Below are positions 25,227 to 35,320 of a stretch of 64,000 bases of DNA, in pieces (position 1 is the first letter of the stretch; each line of letters begins with the position of its first letter). This DNA comes from JAQGMJ01 sp036498945 (GTDB taxonomy: Bacteria; Pseudomonadota; Gammaproteobacteria; Burkholderiales; JAEUOS01). A program made the position numbers and the translations under genes. Under the pieces are notes generated by a model. That model did not search any database. It had not been told where the DNA came from and was given only the letters and a program-made list of their open reading frames with translations. Where the stretch lies: contig DASYEQ010000101.1 of the NCBI GenBank assembly GCA_036498945.1, positions 5,900-69,899 on the forward strand, given 5' to 3'.

Positions 25227-27911
25227 TCACGCGGCTTTTTTCGTCGCCTTTTTCGCGGCAGCTTTTTTGGCAGGCGCCTTTTTCGCCGGGGCCTTGGCCG
25301 CCGTCTTTGCGGCGGCCTTCTTCGCCACCGCCTTCACCGGTGGCGCCGGATCGTTGGCCGCATTCTTCGCCGTCTTCTTCGCGGCGGCCTTCTTGCTGGC
25401 GGCAGCCACCGCGTAGTCGGCTTCCTGCTCCTCGGCCACGGTGTCCTTGGCAGCGGTCTTGCTCGCGGCCTTGGCCGGGGCCTCCTTGCGCGCCATGAAC
25501 TCGAAGCCGACGTTGCCGTCGGGCTTCTTGATCAGAAAGGCCTTGAACGGGCGGCCCTTCTTCGAAATGAAGCGGGTGAAGAGGTCGGTCTTGCCGGTGG
25601 AGAGCAGCTTGACCATCTGCTCGCGCGGAATTTCCTGCTGCAGGATGATCTTGCCGCTGCGGAAGTCGCAGGTGCGTGCCGGGCCGGCGGCTTTTTCGCA
25701 GATGTAGCCGGCGCCGTGTTCGTAGACGTTGTGCTTGCACTTCGGGCAAGCGCCGACCGGCTCCATGCCGGAGAAATCCGGCGGTTCCTCGTCGAGGTCG
25801 CTTTGGCCGAAGTCGAACTCGGCGCGGAACTCGTCGTTGAGTTTCAGCGAAGCAGCGAAGGGGCGGCCCATCTTGCTGCGGAAGCCGGTGAGCGGACCGA
25901 TGTACTTTTCGCGGATGAGCGTCGCGACTTCCTCGGCCGACCATTCGCGTCCGGAGATCACCTTCCACAGGCTGAAGTCGCAGGAGAGGCACTGGAACTT
26001 GCGGTAGTTCTCCTGCACCAGGCCGCCGCATTTGGGGCATGGGGCATCGACGGTGGCGAACGCCGTATCGGGAATCTCGCCATCGCGGATGCGGTTCACC
26101 AGGTCCTGGGTGGACTCGGTGATGTGCTGCATGAAGGCTTCGCGATTGAGCCTGCCCTGCTCGATTTCCTTGAGCTTGTATTCCCATTCGCCGGTGAGTT
26201 CGGGCGAGGCGAGTTCGTTGACGCCGAAATGGTTCAGCGCGAACATCAGCGAGAAGGCCTTGGGCGTGGGCTGCAGTTCGCGGCCGTTGCGGTGGATGTA
26301 TTCCTCGTGGATCAGGCCTTCGATGATGGAGGCGCGCGTGGCCGGCGTACCCAGGCCCTTCTGGCCCATGGCGTCGCGCAGTTCCTCATCTTCCACCAGC
26401 TTGCCCGCGCCTTCCATGGCGGAGAGCAGCGTCGCTTCGCTGTAGCGGGGCGGCGGCTTGGTCTGGTTGGCGCGCGATTCGATCTGCTCGGTCTTCACCT
26501 TTTCGTTGGGCTCGACCTTGGTGAGGTTATCGTCCTCGCCCTGCATTTCGCGGCCATACACCGCCAGCCAGCCGGGGCTGACCAGCACCTTGCCTTCGGT
26601 CTTGAACTGCTCGCCTTCGACGGTGGTGATGCGCGAAGTCTGCATGAACTCGGCGGACGGATGAAACACCGAGAGAAAGCGCTTGACCACGAAGTCGTAG
26701 ATCTTGCCTTCGATCTCAGAGAGGTTCTTCGGCGCCTGCAAAGTCGGGATGATGGCGAAGTGATCGCTGATCTTGCTGTTGTCGAAAATGCGCTTGTTCG
26801 GCTTGACCCAGCCGTTCTTCAACACATTCTTCGCGTGCACCACGTAGGCGTTGGAGTCGGACAGCATCTCCATGGTCTGCTTCACCGTGCCGATGTAATC
26901 CTCCGGCAGGGCGCGCGAATCGGTACGCGGATAGGTGAGCACCTTGTGGCGCTCGTACAGCGATTGGGCGACAGCCAGGGTATTGCGCGCGGAAAGGCCG
27001 AAGCGGCCGTTGACTTCGCGCTGCAAACTCGTCAGATCGAACAGCAGCGGCGCCGCTTGCGTGGTCGGCTTGGTTTCCTCGGTGACGATGCCGGGCTTGC
27101 CTTCGCACAGGGCGACGATGTCTTTTGCCTTCTGCTCGTCCCACAGGCGCTCGGCGCGCGCGTGCTCCTCGCCCTCCGCGCGCTTGAAGCCGGGGTCGAA
27201 CCAGCGGCCGGGGTACTGACCGGCCTTGGCCTCGAAGGTGGCGTGTACTTCCCAGTAGTCACGCGGCTTGAAGGCACGGATCTTTTCCTCGCGCTCGACC
27301 AGAATCGCCAGCGTGGGGGTCTGCACCCGGCCCACGGTGGTGAGGTAGAAGCCGCCTTCCTTCGAATTGAAGGCAGTCATGGCGCGGGTGCCGTTGATGC
27401 CGATCAGCCAGTCAGCTTCCGAGCGGCTGCGCGCGGCATCCGCCAGGGGCAGCATGTCCTTGTCCGCGCGCAGGGAGGCGAAGCCGTCGCGGATGGAATT
27501 CGGGGTCATCGACTGCAGCCACAGGCGCTTGATCGGCTGCTTGGCCTTGGCATGCTGCACGATCAGGCGGAAGATCAGCTCACCCTCGCGCCCGGCGTCA
27601 CAGGCGTTCACCAGCGCGGTGACGTCCTTGCGCTTGAGCAGCTTGACCAAGGTCTTGAGGCGGTCTTCGCTCTTGGCGATCGGCCTGAGATCGAAATACG
27701 GCGGCACCACCGGCAGGTGGGTGAAGCTCCACTTGCCGCGCTTGACTTCGTACTCCTCGGGGCAGGCGATCTCCAGCAAATGGCCGACAGCGGACGACAG
27801 CACGTATTCGTCCGACTCGTAGTAGTCGGCCGCCTTCTTGAACCCGCCCAGCGCCTTGGAAATATCCAGGGCGACCGAGGGTTTTTCGGCAATGATCAGA
27901 GTCTTTGACAT
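25227..27911 (-). CDS. topB: DNA topoisomerase III
   Basis: An 894-residue type IA topoisomerase. The TOPRIM domain starts at the N-terminus (LIIAEKPSVALDI; DAGREGELIFRLI with the metal-binding acidic residues), and the catalytic Tyr is in VLTYPRTDSRALPEDYI. C-terminal zinc-ribbon-like modules are visible (APCPKCGGL...CLSC; GACPKCKHNVYEHG) and the protein ends in a long Lys/Ala-rich tail (KKAAAKKATKKAA), histone-H1-like, that likely aids DNA binding. It relaxes supercoils and decatenates DNA. The Met at 27911 starts exactly at the conserved domain. Confidence 0.95.
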   Translation of the reverse strand: MSKTLIIAEKPSVALDISKALGGFKKAADYYESDEYVLSSAVGHLLEIACPEEYEVKRGKWSFTHLPVVPPYFDLRPIAKSEDRLKTLVKLLKRKDVTALVNACDAGREGELIFRLIVQHAKAKQPIKRLWLQSMTPNSIRDGFASLRADKDMLPLADAARSRSEADWLIGINGTRAMTAFNSKEGGFYLTTVGRVQTPTLAILVEREEKIRAFKPRDYWEVHATFEAKAGQYPGRWFDPGFKRAEGEEHARAERLWDEQKAKDIVALCEGKPGIVTEETKPTTQAAPLLFDLTSLQREVNGRFGLSARNTLAVAQSLYERHKVLTYPRTDSRALPEDYIGTVKQTMEMLSDSNAYVVHAKNVLKNGWVKPNKRIFDNSKISDHFAIIPTLQAPKNLSEIEGKIYDFVVKRFLSVFHPSAEFMQTSRITTVEGEQFKTEGKVLVSPGWLAVYGREMQGEDDNLTKVEPNEKVKTEQIESRANQTKPPPRYSEATLLSAMEGAGKLVEDEELRDAMGQKGLGTPATRASIIEGLIHEEYIHRNGRELQPTPKAFSLMFALNHFGVNELASPELTGEWEYKLKEIEQGRLNREAFMQHITESTQDLVNRIRDGEIPDTAFATVDAPCPKCGGLVQENYRKFQCLSCDFSLWKVISGREWSAEEVATLIREKYIGPLTGFRSKMGRPFAASLKLNDEFRAEFDFGQSDLDEEPPDFSGMEPVGACPKCKHNVYEHGAGYICEKAAGPARTCDFRSGKIILQQEIPREQMVKLLSTGKTDLFTRFISKKGRPFKAFLIKKPDGNVGFEFMARKEAPAKAASKTAAKDTVAEEQEADYAVAAASKKAAAKKTAKNAANDPAPPVKAVAKKAAAKTAAKAPAKKAPAKKAAAKKATKKAA

Positions 27912-28324
27912 AGGGTGCAACTGCTTAAAACTGCGTAACGTGCCGGGGAACGTCTGCCCGCCAGGCCGTTGGCTTCCGCATCGAAGGCCGGGCACCGATT
28001 CGCCCGCGCGATGAAGCAGCCGAGAACATTTTCAACGAAATTCAACAGAACTACTATATAGAAGCGGCGATGCGGCCCCACAAGGGCGGCAAGTCTAAGC
28101 CGGAAAAAATGCTTTAGGCAAGCGCTAATTTTCCGGACGGTGCGCTACGGACGATATGCGGATAGGCAGCAAGCAACCGCCGTGCGCGCGGGCGCACGGT
28201 GTCATTCAACCTTTGTAAATGGGGCGGCATTGCCGTAAAAACAAGTGCTTGCGCATGATCGCGCAGCCTGCCCGGAGGCGGCCCGCCGGGCTTTACCGGC
28301 GATGCGCACCGCTTTCTCGCGCAG
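27912..28324. other. Intergenic region upstream of topB
   Basis: About 410 bases between the smg stop and the topB start, both on the minus strand. No convincing gene. An A+T-rich block near 28030-28060 includes a minus-strand TATAGT (28053-28058) that could be a -10 for topB, but the -35 position is not consensus. Confidence 0.4.
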
Positions 28325-28783
28325 CTAGTGCGCAGTGCGTGCTGTGCCGTCAGGCAACAGTTCATCGAGGATCAGACCATCGGGCTCGCAGCCCTGGGTC
28401 CACAGCACCATCAGGGTGATGACCTTGAACTTGCCGATATCGAGATCACCTTCCGGCAAGGCGAAGGCCCGATCGAGGATGATTTCGCGCTGCAACGGGT
28501 CCACCACCCGCGCCGATTCGAGGAATTGCAACAGGCCGCGGCAGTCGGTCGACAGGCGCCGCATTTCATCGGCTGAATAAGCGCGGAATGAGGGCCGTTC
28601 GGCGAAGTTTTCCGGCAAGCTGGTATCGGGGTCTTCGGCCAAGCCGGAAAGCCAGTCGAGGGCATCGACGATTTCTTCGCTGTCGAAGCCGGCGGCTTTG
28701 AGTTTTATTTCGAGGGTGTCGGGGTCAGGGCAGGATTCGGCGTCGTACCAGGTATCAAACAAATAAGCCAGAACCTCGAACAT
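28325..28783 (-). CDS. smg: Smg/DUF494 family protein
   Basis: A 152-residue protein of the Smg (DUF494) family, found downstream of dprA in many beta- and gammaproteobacteria. The N-terminal MFEVLAYLFDTWYDAESCPD and the LKAAGFDSEEIVDALDWLSGL helices are characteristic. Biochemical function is not established. Its ATG overlaps the dprA stop by one base (TGATG), so the two are co-translated. Confidence 0.93.
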   Translation of the reverse strand: MFEVLAYLFDTWYDAESCPDPDTLEIKLKAAGFDSEEIVDALDWLSGLAEDPDTSLPENFAERPSFRAYSADEMRRLSTDCRGLLQFLESARVVDPLQREIILDRAFALPEGDLDIGKFKVITLMVLWTQGCEPDGLILDELLPDGTARTAH

Positions 28784-29931
28784 CAGCCGCGCCCTCCGAG
28801 CCGTTGTATCTTGCCGCCAGGGAGCTGGGCGATGCTGCCATCCAACTCCAGTTGCAATAGCATCGCCGATAGCGCGTCCACGGTCAAGCCCGATCGTTCC
28901 GCCAGCTGGTCCACTGTCACCGGATCGTAACCGAGGTGCTCGAGCAGTGATTCCTGCGCAGGATCGAGGGCCGATGTATCCGTATGTGCATCGCGGGTGG
29001 ATTGCACGATTCCGTCACCCGCCGGCGCGCCGAGTTCTTCGATGATGTCGCGCGCGTCGTCGGTGAGCTTGGCGCCCTGCTTGATCAGGGCGTGGCAGCC
29101 TTTGGACAGCGGCGAGTGGATGGACCCGGGAATGGCGAACACGTCACGCCCCTGCTCGGCCGCCAGGCGCGCGGTGATCAGCGAGCCGCTGCGCAGCGCC
29201 GCTTCCACCACCAGCACGCCGCGCGACAGGCCGGAGATGATGCGGTTGCGGCGCGGGAAGTTGTTGGAGATCGCCGGGGTGCCGAGGGCAAATTCGCTGA
29301 CGATCAATCCGCGGGCGGCGATCTCGTGCGCCAGTTCGCGGTTGCGCGCGGGATAGACGATGTCGGCGCCAGTGCCGATCACCGCGATGGTGGAGCCGCG
29401 GCCGGAAAGCCCGCCGCGATGGGCCGCCGTATCTATCCCCAGGGCCTGGCCGCTGACGATGGTATAGCCGGCCTCCGAGAGCATGCGCGAAAAGCTTTCG
29501 GCATTGGCGATGCCCTGAGCGGTGGCGTTGCGGCTGCCGACCACCGCGAAGCAGGCGGCGTTCAGCAGCTCGCGCCGGCCCTTCAGGTACAGCACCGGCG
29601 GCGGATCGGCTACGTTGAGAAGGTCCGGTGGGTAATCGTCATCGGCGAGCGTGAGCAGGTGGTTGCCGGGCGCGGCCAGCCATTGCAGGCCCTTTTCCAC
29701 GGCGGCATTCACCACTTCATCGGCGGCTGCACCGGCGACCAGGCCGGCCTGCGCCAGGCTCACCGCGCGCAGCAGTTCGCCGCGCGGCGCTTCGAACACC
29801 TGCCCGGGCAGGCCGAAGGCGGAAAGCAGCTTGCGGATGGCGGCATCGCCCAGGCCGGGGATGGAGGTCAGGCGCAGCCAGTGGACGGCGTGGGCGGGGT
29901 CGGCGTGATTGTTGTCGTTGATGGAAGCCAT
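28783..29931 (-). CDS. dprA: DNA-processing protein DprA
   Basis: A 382-residue DprA, which loads RecA on incoming single-stranded DNA during natural transformation. An N-terminal helix-hairpin-helix-like region (LTSIPGLGDAAIRKLLSAFG), a Rossmann-like core (VGSRNATAQG, IVSGQALGIDTAAHRGGL, TIAVIGTGADIVYPARN, FPRRNRIISGLSRGVLVVEA, RDVFAIPGSI) and a C-terminal winged helix (VTVDQLAERSGLTVDALSAMLLQLELDGSI) are all present. The Met at 29931 is used; another Met lies two codons upstream. It forms an operon with smg. Confidence 0.95.
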   Translation of the reverse strand: MASINDNNHADPAHAVHWLRLTSIPGLGDAAIRKLLSAFGLPGQVFEAPRGELLRAVSLAQAGLVAGAAADEVVNAAVEKGLQWLAAPGNHLLTLADDDYPPDLLNVADPPPVLYLKGRRELLNAACFAVVGSRNATAQGIANAESFSRMLSEAGYTIVSGQALGIDTAAHRGGLSGRGSTIAVIGTGADIVYPARNRELAHEIAARGLIVSEFALGTPAISNNFPRRNRIISGLSRGVLVVEAALRSGSLITARLAAEQGRDVFAIPGSIHSPLSKGCHALIKQGAKLTDDARDIIEELGAPAGDGIVQSTRDAHTDTSALDPAQESLLEHLGYDPVTVDQLAERSGLTVDALSAMLLQLELDGSIAQLPGGKIQRLGGRG

Positions 29932-30014
29932 GCGCATGCGGCCAGAAACAAAGGGCGCGCTACTGAAAACCGCGCCCCGAAAACAAGAAAAGGGCTTACC
30001 TGGAACCGCTCTTG

Positions 30015-30050
30015 AAAAAACAAGGGGCGCGGTGATCACCGCGCCCCTTG
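30015..30050 (-). terminator. Intrinsic terminator of the LysM gene
   Basis: A 30-base perfect palindrome (30021-30050) is followed on the minus strand by a six-T run, 21 bases after the LysM-protein stop. A second GGGCGCG/CGCGCCC hairpin lies at 29953-29977. Confidence 0.85.
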
Positions 30051-30070
30051 AATTCTACCGGCGAAATACC

Positions 30071-31153
30071 TTACGGCTTCATCGCGATGTCATTGACCTT
30101 CACCGGCTCGGTAGCGGTCATCACCAGGCCGTAGGAAACCTTGTCGAACACGCGGAAGATGAACACCAGGCCGTTGCGTTCATCCGGCAGCTGCACGGTG
30201 CGCTTGGCTGCGGTGCGGTCGAACAGGTTGGAGCGGTCGGAGACCACCTGGCCATAGCTGTACAGGGCCAGCACGTGGCCGCGCTCCAGGCCGTCGCGCG
30301 CGCCCTTGGAGATGGTGATGATCTGCGTGCTGCCGGCTTCGCTTACCGCGGTAGCGTTGTAGATCGACAGTATCTTCGCCCTCACTTCCTTGGCAGGGGC
30401 GTGCGGCAGGTAGTCCAGCATCACCGGGGCGGGCGCCGGCACCAGGCGGTCACCGGTGCCGATTTCCATCTTGGAATCGGTCACGCGCATGGTGATGGGG
30501 TTGGTCTTGCGCTCCATCCTGGCGGTACCGAGGAATACCGCCTCGTAGCCCAGGTTTTCCTTGGTGTCAGGATCGATGAAAGCCTGGCCGGGACGGTACA
30601 CGTTCCAGGTGCGCACCTGGTCGTCAACGTTGCCGGTGACGTAGGCGAGGTCGCCCTTGCCGAGATAGACGCGGCCTTCCTGGGTGGCGATGATCTTCGG
30701 CGCGTTGGCCAGCCCACCTTCCTCGACCACCAGCGGCCGCGACAGGAACGGCTCGATCACACCAGAGGGAATGCTCGAAATGGCGACGCTGGTCTCGTCG
30801 ATACGCACGCGCGGCTCGACGCGGATGGTGGCCAAGCGGATGCGCGGGCTCTTGCCGCTGCGGTCCAGCACCAGCACATCACCGGGGTAGATCCAGTGCG
30901 GGTTCTTGACGCGGTCCTTGTTGGGTTCCCAGACGTCGGGCCAGCGATAGGGGTCCCTGAGGAAGCGTGCAGCAATGCTCCACAAGGTGTCGCCCTTGAC
31001 CACGGTATAGCGATCCGGTGCGTTGGGCGCCAACCGCGGCGGCGCCTGGTCCGGCTGCGCCATTGGCGCAGCATCGGGCTGCGTTTGCGCCAGGGAAACG
31101 GCGGTCGCGCCAAGCATCCCGGCTACAATGATCGAGAGTAAGGATTTCCGCAT
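30071..31153 (-). CDS. Exported LysM-domain protein
   Basis: A 360-residue periplasmic protein with signal peptide (LLSIIVAGMLGATAVSLAQ) and one LysM peptidoglycan-binding module (YTVVKGDTLWSIAARFL...NPHWIYPGDVLVL). The remainder is a conserved, mostly beta region (VRIDETSVAISSIPS, GRVYLGKGDLAYVTG, ISKGARDGLERGHVLALY) found in betaproteobacterial LysM proteins encoded next to dprA or def. It probably binds cell wall; no catalytic domain is recognised. It is divergent from def-fmt with about 250 bases between. Confidence 0.9.
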   Translation of the reverse strand: MRKSLLSIIVAGMLGATAVSLAQTQPDAAPMAQPDQAPPRLAPNAPDRYTVVKGDTLWSIAARFLRDPYRWPDVWEPNKDRVKNPHWIYPGDVLVLDRSGKSPRIRLATIRVEPRVRIDETSVAISSIPSGVIEPFLSRPLVVEEGGLANAPKIIATQEGRVYLGKGDLAYVTGNVDDQVRTWNVYRPGQAFIDPDTKENLGYEAVFLGTARMERKTNPITMRVTDSKMEIGTGDRLVPAPAPVMLDYLPHAPAKEVRAKILSIYNATAVSEAGSTQIITISKGARDGLERGHVLALYSYGQVVSDRSNLFDRTAAKRTVQLPDERNGLVFIFRVFDKVSYGLVMTATEPVKVNDIAMKP

Positions 31154-31402
31154 TGGCCCTCTCCTTAAGGCATCGCGTTGAAGCTGCGGACGCCACCCCC
31201 ATCTGCCTTTTATGCCAATGGGAAATGCCTGCCGCCAACTAGCGCAGCTTCAGCCGGTTTGTTATAAAACGTTTGGCTAGAGCTGGCATTTTTCTACAAA
31301 GTCGGATTAAATTCTGCATGTAATTGGTTTGATTAGCAAGAAGTTTTCCCAATTGGGGCAACCCCGGTTGTCGCGTCGCCGCAACGTTTTTCGAGATCAG
31401 TC

Positions 31403-31918
31403 ATGGCTTTATTACCCATTCTTCGCTATCCGGACCCAGCCTTGTTCAAAGTGGCAAGCCGGGTCACGGTATTCGACGACGGGTTGCGCTCCCTGGTGCG
31501 TGATATGGCCGAAACCATGTATGCCGCCCCAGGCATAGGGCTGGCGGCAACGCAAGTGAACGCTCACAAACAACTAATTGTGATCGATGTTTCGGAAACC
31601 CACGACAATCTGCTGATTTTGATCAATCCGCGCATTTTGCAGGCCGATGGAATGCAGGTGTGCGAAGAAGGCTGCCTGTCGGTGCCGGGCATCTATGAAG
31701 AGGTCGAGCGCGCCGAGCACATCGTGGTGGAAGCCGAAAACGAGCATGGCCAGACCTTTAAACTGGAAGCGCACGAACTGCTGGCGGTATGTATCCAGCA
31801 CGAGATGGATCATTTATTGGGCAAGGTATTCGTCGAATATCTTTCCCGTTTGAAGCAGACCCGCATCAAGGCGCGCATGTTGAAGGAAGCGCGTGAAGAC
31901 AAGAAAAAGGCCGCCTGA
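31403..31918 (+). CDS. def: Peptide deformylase
   Basis: A 171-residue metalloenzyme that removes the N-formyl group from nascent proteins. All three motifs are present: GIGLAATQV, EEGCLSVPG (metal-binding Cys) and QHEMDHLLG (two His ligands and catalytic Glu). Normal length. It precedes fmt by 54 bases, the usual def-fmt order, coupling formylation and deformylation. Confidence 0.97.
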   Translation: MALLPILRYPDPALFKVASRVTVFDDGLRSLVRDMAETMYAAPGIGLAATQVNAHKQLIVIDVSETHDNLLILINPRILQADGMQVCEEGCLSVPGIYEEVERAEHIVVEAENEHGQTFKLEAHELLAVCIQHEMDHLLGKVFVEYLSRLKQTRIKARMLKEAREDKKKAA

Positions 31919-31972
31919 GGCAAGGTGGCCGCAGCCTGCCGTTGACTCGCGCCGCGCGGCGCTTATTTCCCC

Positions 31973-32923
31973 ATGAATATCGTTTTCGCCGGCACGCCGG
32001 AATTCGCCGCTGCCGCCCTGCGCGCCCTGCTGGCGCAAGGCTTCACCGTTCCCTTGGTGCTGTCGCAACCTGACCGCCCGGCCGGACGCGGCATGCAATT
32101 GCAGATGAGCGCGGTCAAGCAGGTCGCGGTTGAACACGGCATTGAGGTATTCCAGCCGCTATCGCTGAAAAAGGATGCGGCGGCGATGCAAAAGCTGCGC
32201 ACCACGCCGATGGACGCGATGGTGGTGGCGGCCTATGGCCTGATCCTGCCGCAGGAAGTATTGGATATCCCGCCGCTTGGCTGCCTGAACATCCATGCGT
32301 CGCTGCTGCCGCGCTGGCGCGGCGCAGCGCCGATCCAGCGCGCCATCCAGGCCGGGGACGCCGAAACGGGTGTGTGCATCATGCGCATGGAAGCGGGGCT
32401 GGATACCGGCCCGGTGCTGCTGCGCGAGGCGACGCCGATCGCCGCGAGCGACACCGCCGCCACCTTGCACGACAAGCTGGCCGAGCAGGGCGCGCGCCTG
32501 ATCGTCGATGCGCTGTGCCGCCTGGACACCCTGAAGGCGCAGGCGCAGCCGGACGAAGGCGTGACCTACGCGGCGAAAATCGAAAAGGCCGAAGCGCAAC
32601 TCGATTTCCAGCGCCCGGCAACCGAGCTGGCGCGCCAGGTGCGCGCCTTCGACCCGTTCCCCGGCTGCGTGGCGAGCGTGCGCGGCACTGCCCTGAAAAT
32701 CTGGGCCGCCGAAGCCGGCGCTTTGCCCGGTAGTGCGGCGCCCGCACCCGGCTCGGTACTCGCCTCCAGTCCCACCGGCGTGACAGTGGCCTGCGGCGCC
32801 AAGTCGGTCCTCAATCTCAAGCTGCTGCAAAAACCCGGCGGCAAGCGTTTGCCCGTACGGGAATTCCTGAACAGCTTTGCGATCACACCTGGCGAACGTT
32901 TCGATTTGCTCGCGCGACCGTAA
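31973..32923 (+). CDS. fmt: Methionyl-tRNA formyltransferase
   Basis: A 316-residue enzyme transferring formyl from 10-formyltetrahydrofolate to initiator Met-tRNA. The N-terminal IVFAGTPEFAAAAL, the signature SLLPRWRGAAPIQRAI with the catalytic Asn/His region (LNIHASLLP), and the C-terminal OB-like domain (YAAKIEKAEAQLDF, RAFDPFPG) are complete. Co-transcribed with def. Confidence 0.97.
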   Translation: MNIVFAGTPEFAAAALRALLAQGFTVPLVLSQPDRPAGRGMQLQMSAVKQVAVEHGIEVFQPLSLKKDAAAMQKLRTTPMDAMVVAAYGLILPQEVLDIPPLGCLNIHASLLPRWRGAAPIQRAIQAGDAETGVCIMRMEAGLDTGPVLLREATPIAASDTAATLHDKLAEQGARLIVDALCRLDTLKAQAQPDEGVTYAAKIEKAEAQLDFQRPATELARQVRAFDPFPGCVASVRGTALKIWAAEAGALPGSAAPAPGSVLASSPTGVTVACGAKSVLNLKLLQKPGGKRLPVREFLNSFAITPGERFDLLARP

Positions 32924-33024
32924 CGGCGCGTAAATCGCGCGCCGCGCGTTGAACCCTCCCGCCGCTGCCGCATCTAACGGATGACGGCACTTGCCGTCGC
33001 AAGAAGAAAGCGGGAAAGGGAATC

Positions 33025-33891
33025 ATGTTCAACTGGATCAAGACCTTTGTGCTGATGACGGCGATCACCGTCCTGTTCGGTGCGATCGGCGCGGTCCTGG
33101 GCGGCCAGAACGGCATGCTGCTGGCGCTCGGCTTTGCGCTCGTCGCCAACCTCGGCGCCTACTGGTTTTCCGACAAGATGGTGCTGTCAATGTACAACGC
33201 GCAGGAGGTCGATGAAGCCGGCGCGCCCGAACTCTACGGCATCGTGCGAGAACTTGCGCACAACGCGCAACTGCCAATGCCGCGCGTCTACCTGATCGAC
33301 GAGGCGGCGCCCAATGCCTTCGCCACCGGGCGTGGCCCGGAGCACGCGGCGGTGGCGGCGACCACCGGCATCCTGCGCCTCCTGTCGCCGCGCGAATTGC
33401 GCGGCGTGCTGGCGCATGAACTGGCGCACGTGCGCCATCGCGACATCCTCATCTCCACCATTGCTGCCACGATGGCCGGGGCGATTGCCACGTTGGCGCA
33501 GTTCGGCGGCCTGTTCGGTGGCTCGCGCGATTCCGAAGGGCGCAGCCATCCGCTGATGGCACTGCTGATCATGATCTTCGCGCCGGTGGCGGCGATGCTG
33601 ATCCAGATGGCGATCTCGCGCTCGCGCGAATTCGGCGCCGACCAGGGCGGCGCGGAAATCTCCGGCGACCCCGAGGCGCTGGCGATGGCGCTGGCCAAGA
33701 TCGAGCGCGCCGCGCGCGGTGAGGTACTGCCCGCGGCCGAGGAACACCCGGCCACCGCGCAGATGATGATCATCAACCCGCTTTCCGGCGGTGGCATCTC
33801 GGGGCTGTTCGCCACCCACCCGGACACGCAGGAGCGCATCCGCCGCCTGATGGGCATGGCCTCCGGCATGCCGGAGTACCGGCACGCGTAA
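33025..33891 (+). CDS. htpX: Membrane protease HtpX
   Basis: A 288-residue M48 zinc metalloprotease of the inner membrane, involved in quality control of membrane proteins. Two N-terminal helices (FVLMTAITVLFGAIGAVLGG; MLLALGFALVANLGAYWF), the HEXXH motif (LAHELAHVRHRDIL), two further hydrophobic segments and the third-ligand Glu in SREFGADQGGAEIS are visible. A GGGA ribosome-binding site precedes the ATG. It follows fmt by about 100 bases. Confidence 0.96.
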   Translation: MFNWIKTFVLMTAITVLFGAIGAVLGGQNGMLLALGFALVANLGAYWFSDKMVLSMYNAQEVDEAGAPELYGIVRELAHNAQLPMPRVYLIDEAAPNAFATGRGPEHAAVAATTGILRLLSPRELRGVLAHELAHVRHRDILISTIAATMAGAIATLAQFGGLFGGSRDSEGRSHPLMALLIMIFAPVAAMLIQMAISRSREFGADQGGAEISGDPEALAMALAKIERAARGEVLPAAEEHPATAQMMIINPLSGGGISGLFATHPDTQERIRRLMGMASGMPEYRHA

Positions 33892-34003
33892 TCCCTCCGC
33901 GCGCCGTCGCGTGCGGCGCGCATCAGCGATGAGACAATAGCGCCGGTCCGGCCGCAAGGCCGGACCGGCGCATCACTCTGTCAAACCCACAACCGTCGAC
34001 CTC

Positions 34004-35320
34004 GTGCCCCCTGCCCCCCGCCCAGCCACGGCTGCGAATCTGAGCCGCGCCTTCCTGCCTGCCGCCCACGCGCTGGAGTGCGTGGCGCATGGCCAGGCAC
34101 TGGATGAAGCCTTGCGCGAACAGCAGGCCGGTAGCGGCGGGGACGGCATCGCTGAGCGCGCCGCGGCGCAGGACATCGCCTATACCGCCTGCCGGCGCCT
34201 GAACCTGCTGGACGCGTTGGCCGCGCAATTGCTCGCCAAGCCCAATCCGGCCTTCAATGGCCTGGTGCGGGTGGCGCTTTCCGAACTGATCGATCATCCG
34301 CAGCGCGCCCACGTGATCGTCGACCAGGCGGTCACCGCTGCCGCCCAGCTGAAACGCGGCGCCTTCAAGGGCGTGGTCAACGCGGTGCTGCGGCGCTTCT
34401 TGCGCGAGCGCGACGCCCTGTTGGCACAGTGCCTGCGCGACGAGGCGCTGCGGCTGCAATACCCGGCGTGGTGGATCGCGCGCGTGCGCGCTGCCTGGCC
34501 GCAGGAGGCAGAAGCGGTGCTGCAGGCCGGCAACCAGCGCCCGCCAATGACCCTGCGCGTCAATCCGCGCCGCGGCACCGTCGAAGGCTATCTGGCGGAA
34601 CTGCAGGCCGGGGACATCGCTGCCGAGCGCACCGGCTCGCAGGCCCTGCTGCTCGCGCGTCCGATGCCGGCCGCGCGCCTGCCAGGCTTCGCTGCGGGCC
34701 GCGTCTCGGTGCAGGACCTGGGCGCGCAGGCGGCCGCGCATCTGCTCGATGTGCAAAACGGCATGCGCGTGCTCGATGCCTGCGCCGCGCCCGGCGGCAA
34801 GACCGCGCACATTCTCGAACTGGCCGACTGCGATGTGCTCGCGCTGGACCGTGACGCCGGCCGCCTCAACAGCGTGGATGAGAACCTCGCGCGCCTGGGA
34901 CTTGCCGCTCGCAGCGCCGCGGCGGACGCCGCCGATCCCGACGCGTGGTGGGACGGCACGCCGTTCGACCGCGTGCTGCTGGACGCACCGTGCACCGCCT
35001 CGGGCATCATCCGCCGCCACCCCGACGGCAAGTGGCTCAAGCGCGCCACCGATGTGGGCCACCTGGCGGCCGAACAGCACCGCCTGCTGGACGCGTTGTG
35101 GCAAGTCTTGCGTCCGGGTGGTAAATTGCTATATGCCACATGCTCAGTGTTTCCCGAAGAAAATGCGCGGCAGATCGAAGCCTTCCTGAGCGCCCATCCA
35201 AAGGCCCGTCTACTTGACGCAGACCTCCCTGCCCCATACTCCCTGGACTTTAGCCACGGCCAGTTGCTGCCGGACGACCGGCATGACGGCTTTTATTACG
35301 CTTTGCTGGAAAAAGCATAG
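34004..35320 (+). CDS. rsmB: 16S rRNA m5C967 methyltransferase
   Basis: A 438-residue RsmB. An N-terminal NusB-like RNA-binding domain (FLPAAHALECVAHGQALDEAL to VNAVLRRFLRERD) is followed by the SAM-dependent methyltransferase domain: motif I DACAAPGGKTAHILEL, the Cys of motif IV DAPCTASGIIRRHPD and the nucleophile-type Cys of YATCSVFPEEN. It starts with GTG at 34004. It overlaps the next gene by 38 bases. Confidence 0.95.
   Translation: MPPAPRPATAANLSRAFLPAAHALECVAHGQALDEALREQQAGSGGDGIAERAAAQDIAYTACRRLNLLDALAAQLLAKPNPAFNGLVRVALSELIDHPQRAHVIVDQAVTAAAQLKRGAFKGVVNAVLRRFLRERDALLAQCLRDEALRLQYPAWWIARVRAAWPQEAEAVLQAGNQRPPMTLRVNPRRGTVEGYLAELQAGDIAAERTGSQALLLARPMPAARLPGFAAGRVSVQDLGAQAAAHLLDVQNGMRVLDACAAPGGKTAHILELADCDVLALDRDAGRLNSVDENLARLGLAARSAAADAADPDAWWDGTPFDRVLLDAPCTASGIIRRHPDGKWLKRATDVGHLAAEQHRLLDALWQVLRPGGKLLYATCSVFPEENARQIEAFLSAHPKARLLDADLPAPYSLDFSHGQLLPDDRHDGFYYALLEKA

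Noticed and set aside
25716..27908. Long plus-strand open frame opposite topB
   Set aside because: Shadow frame with no protein-like features.
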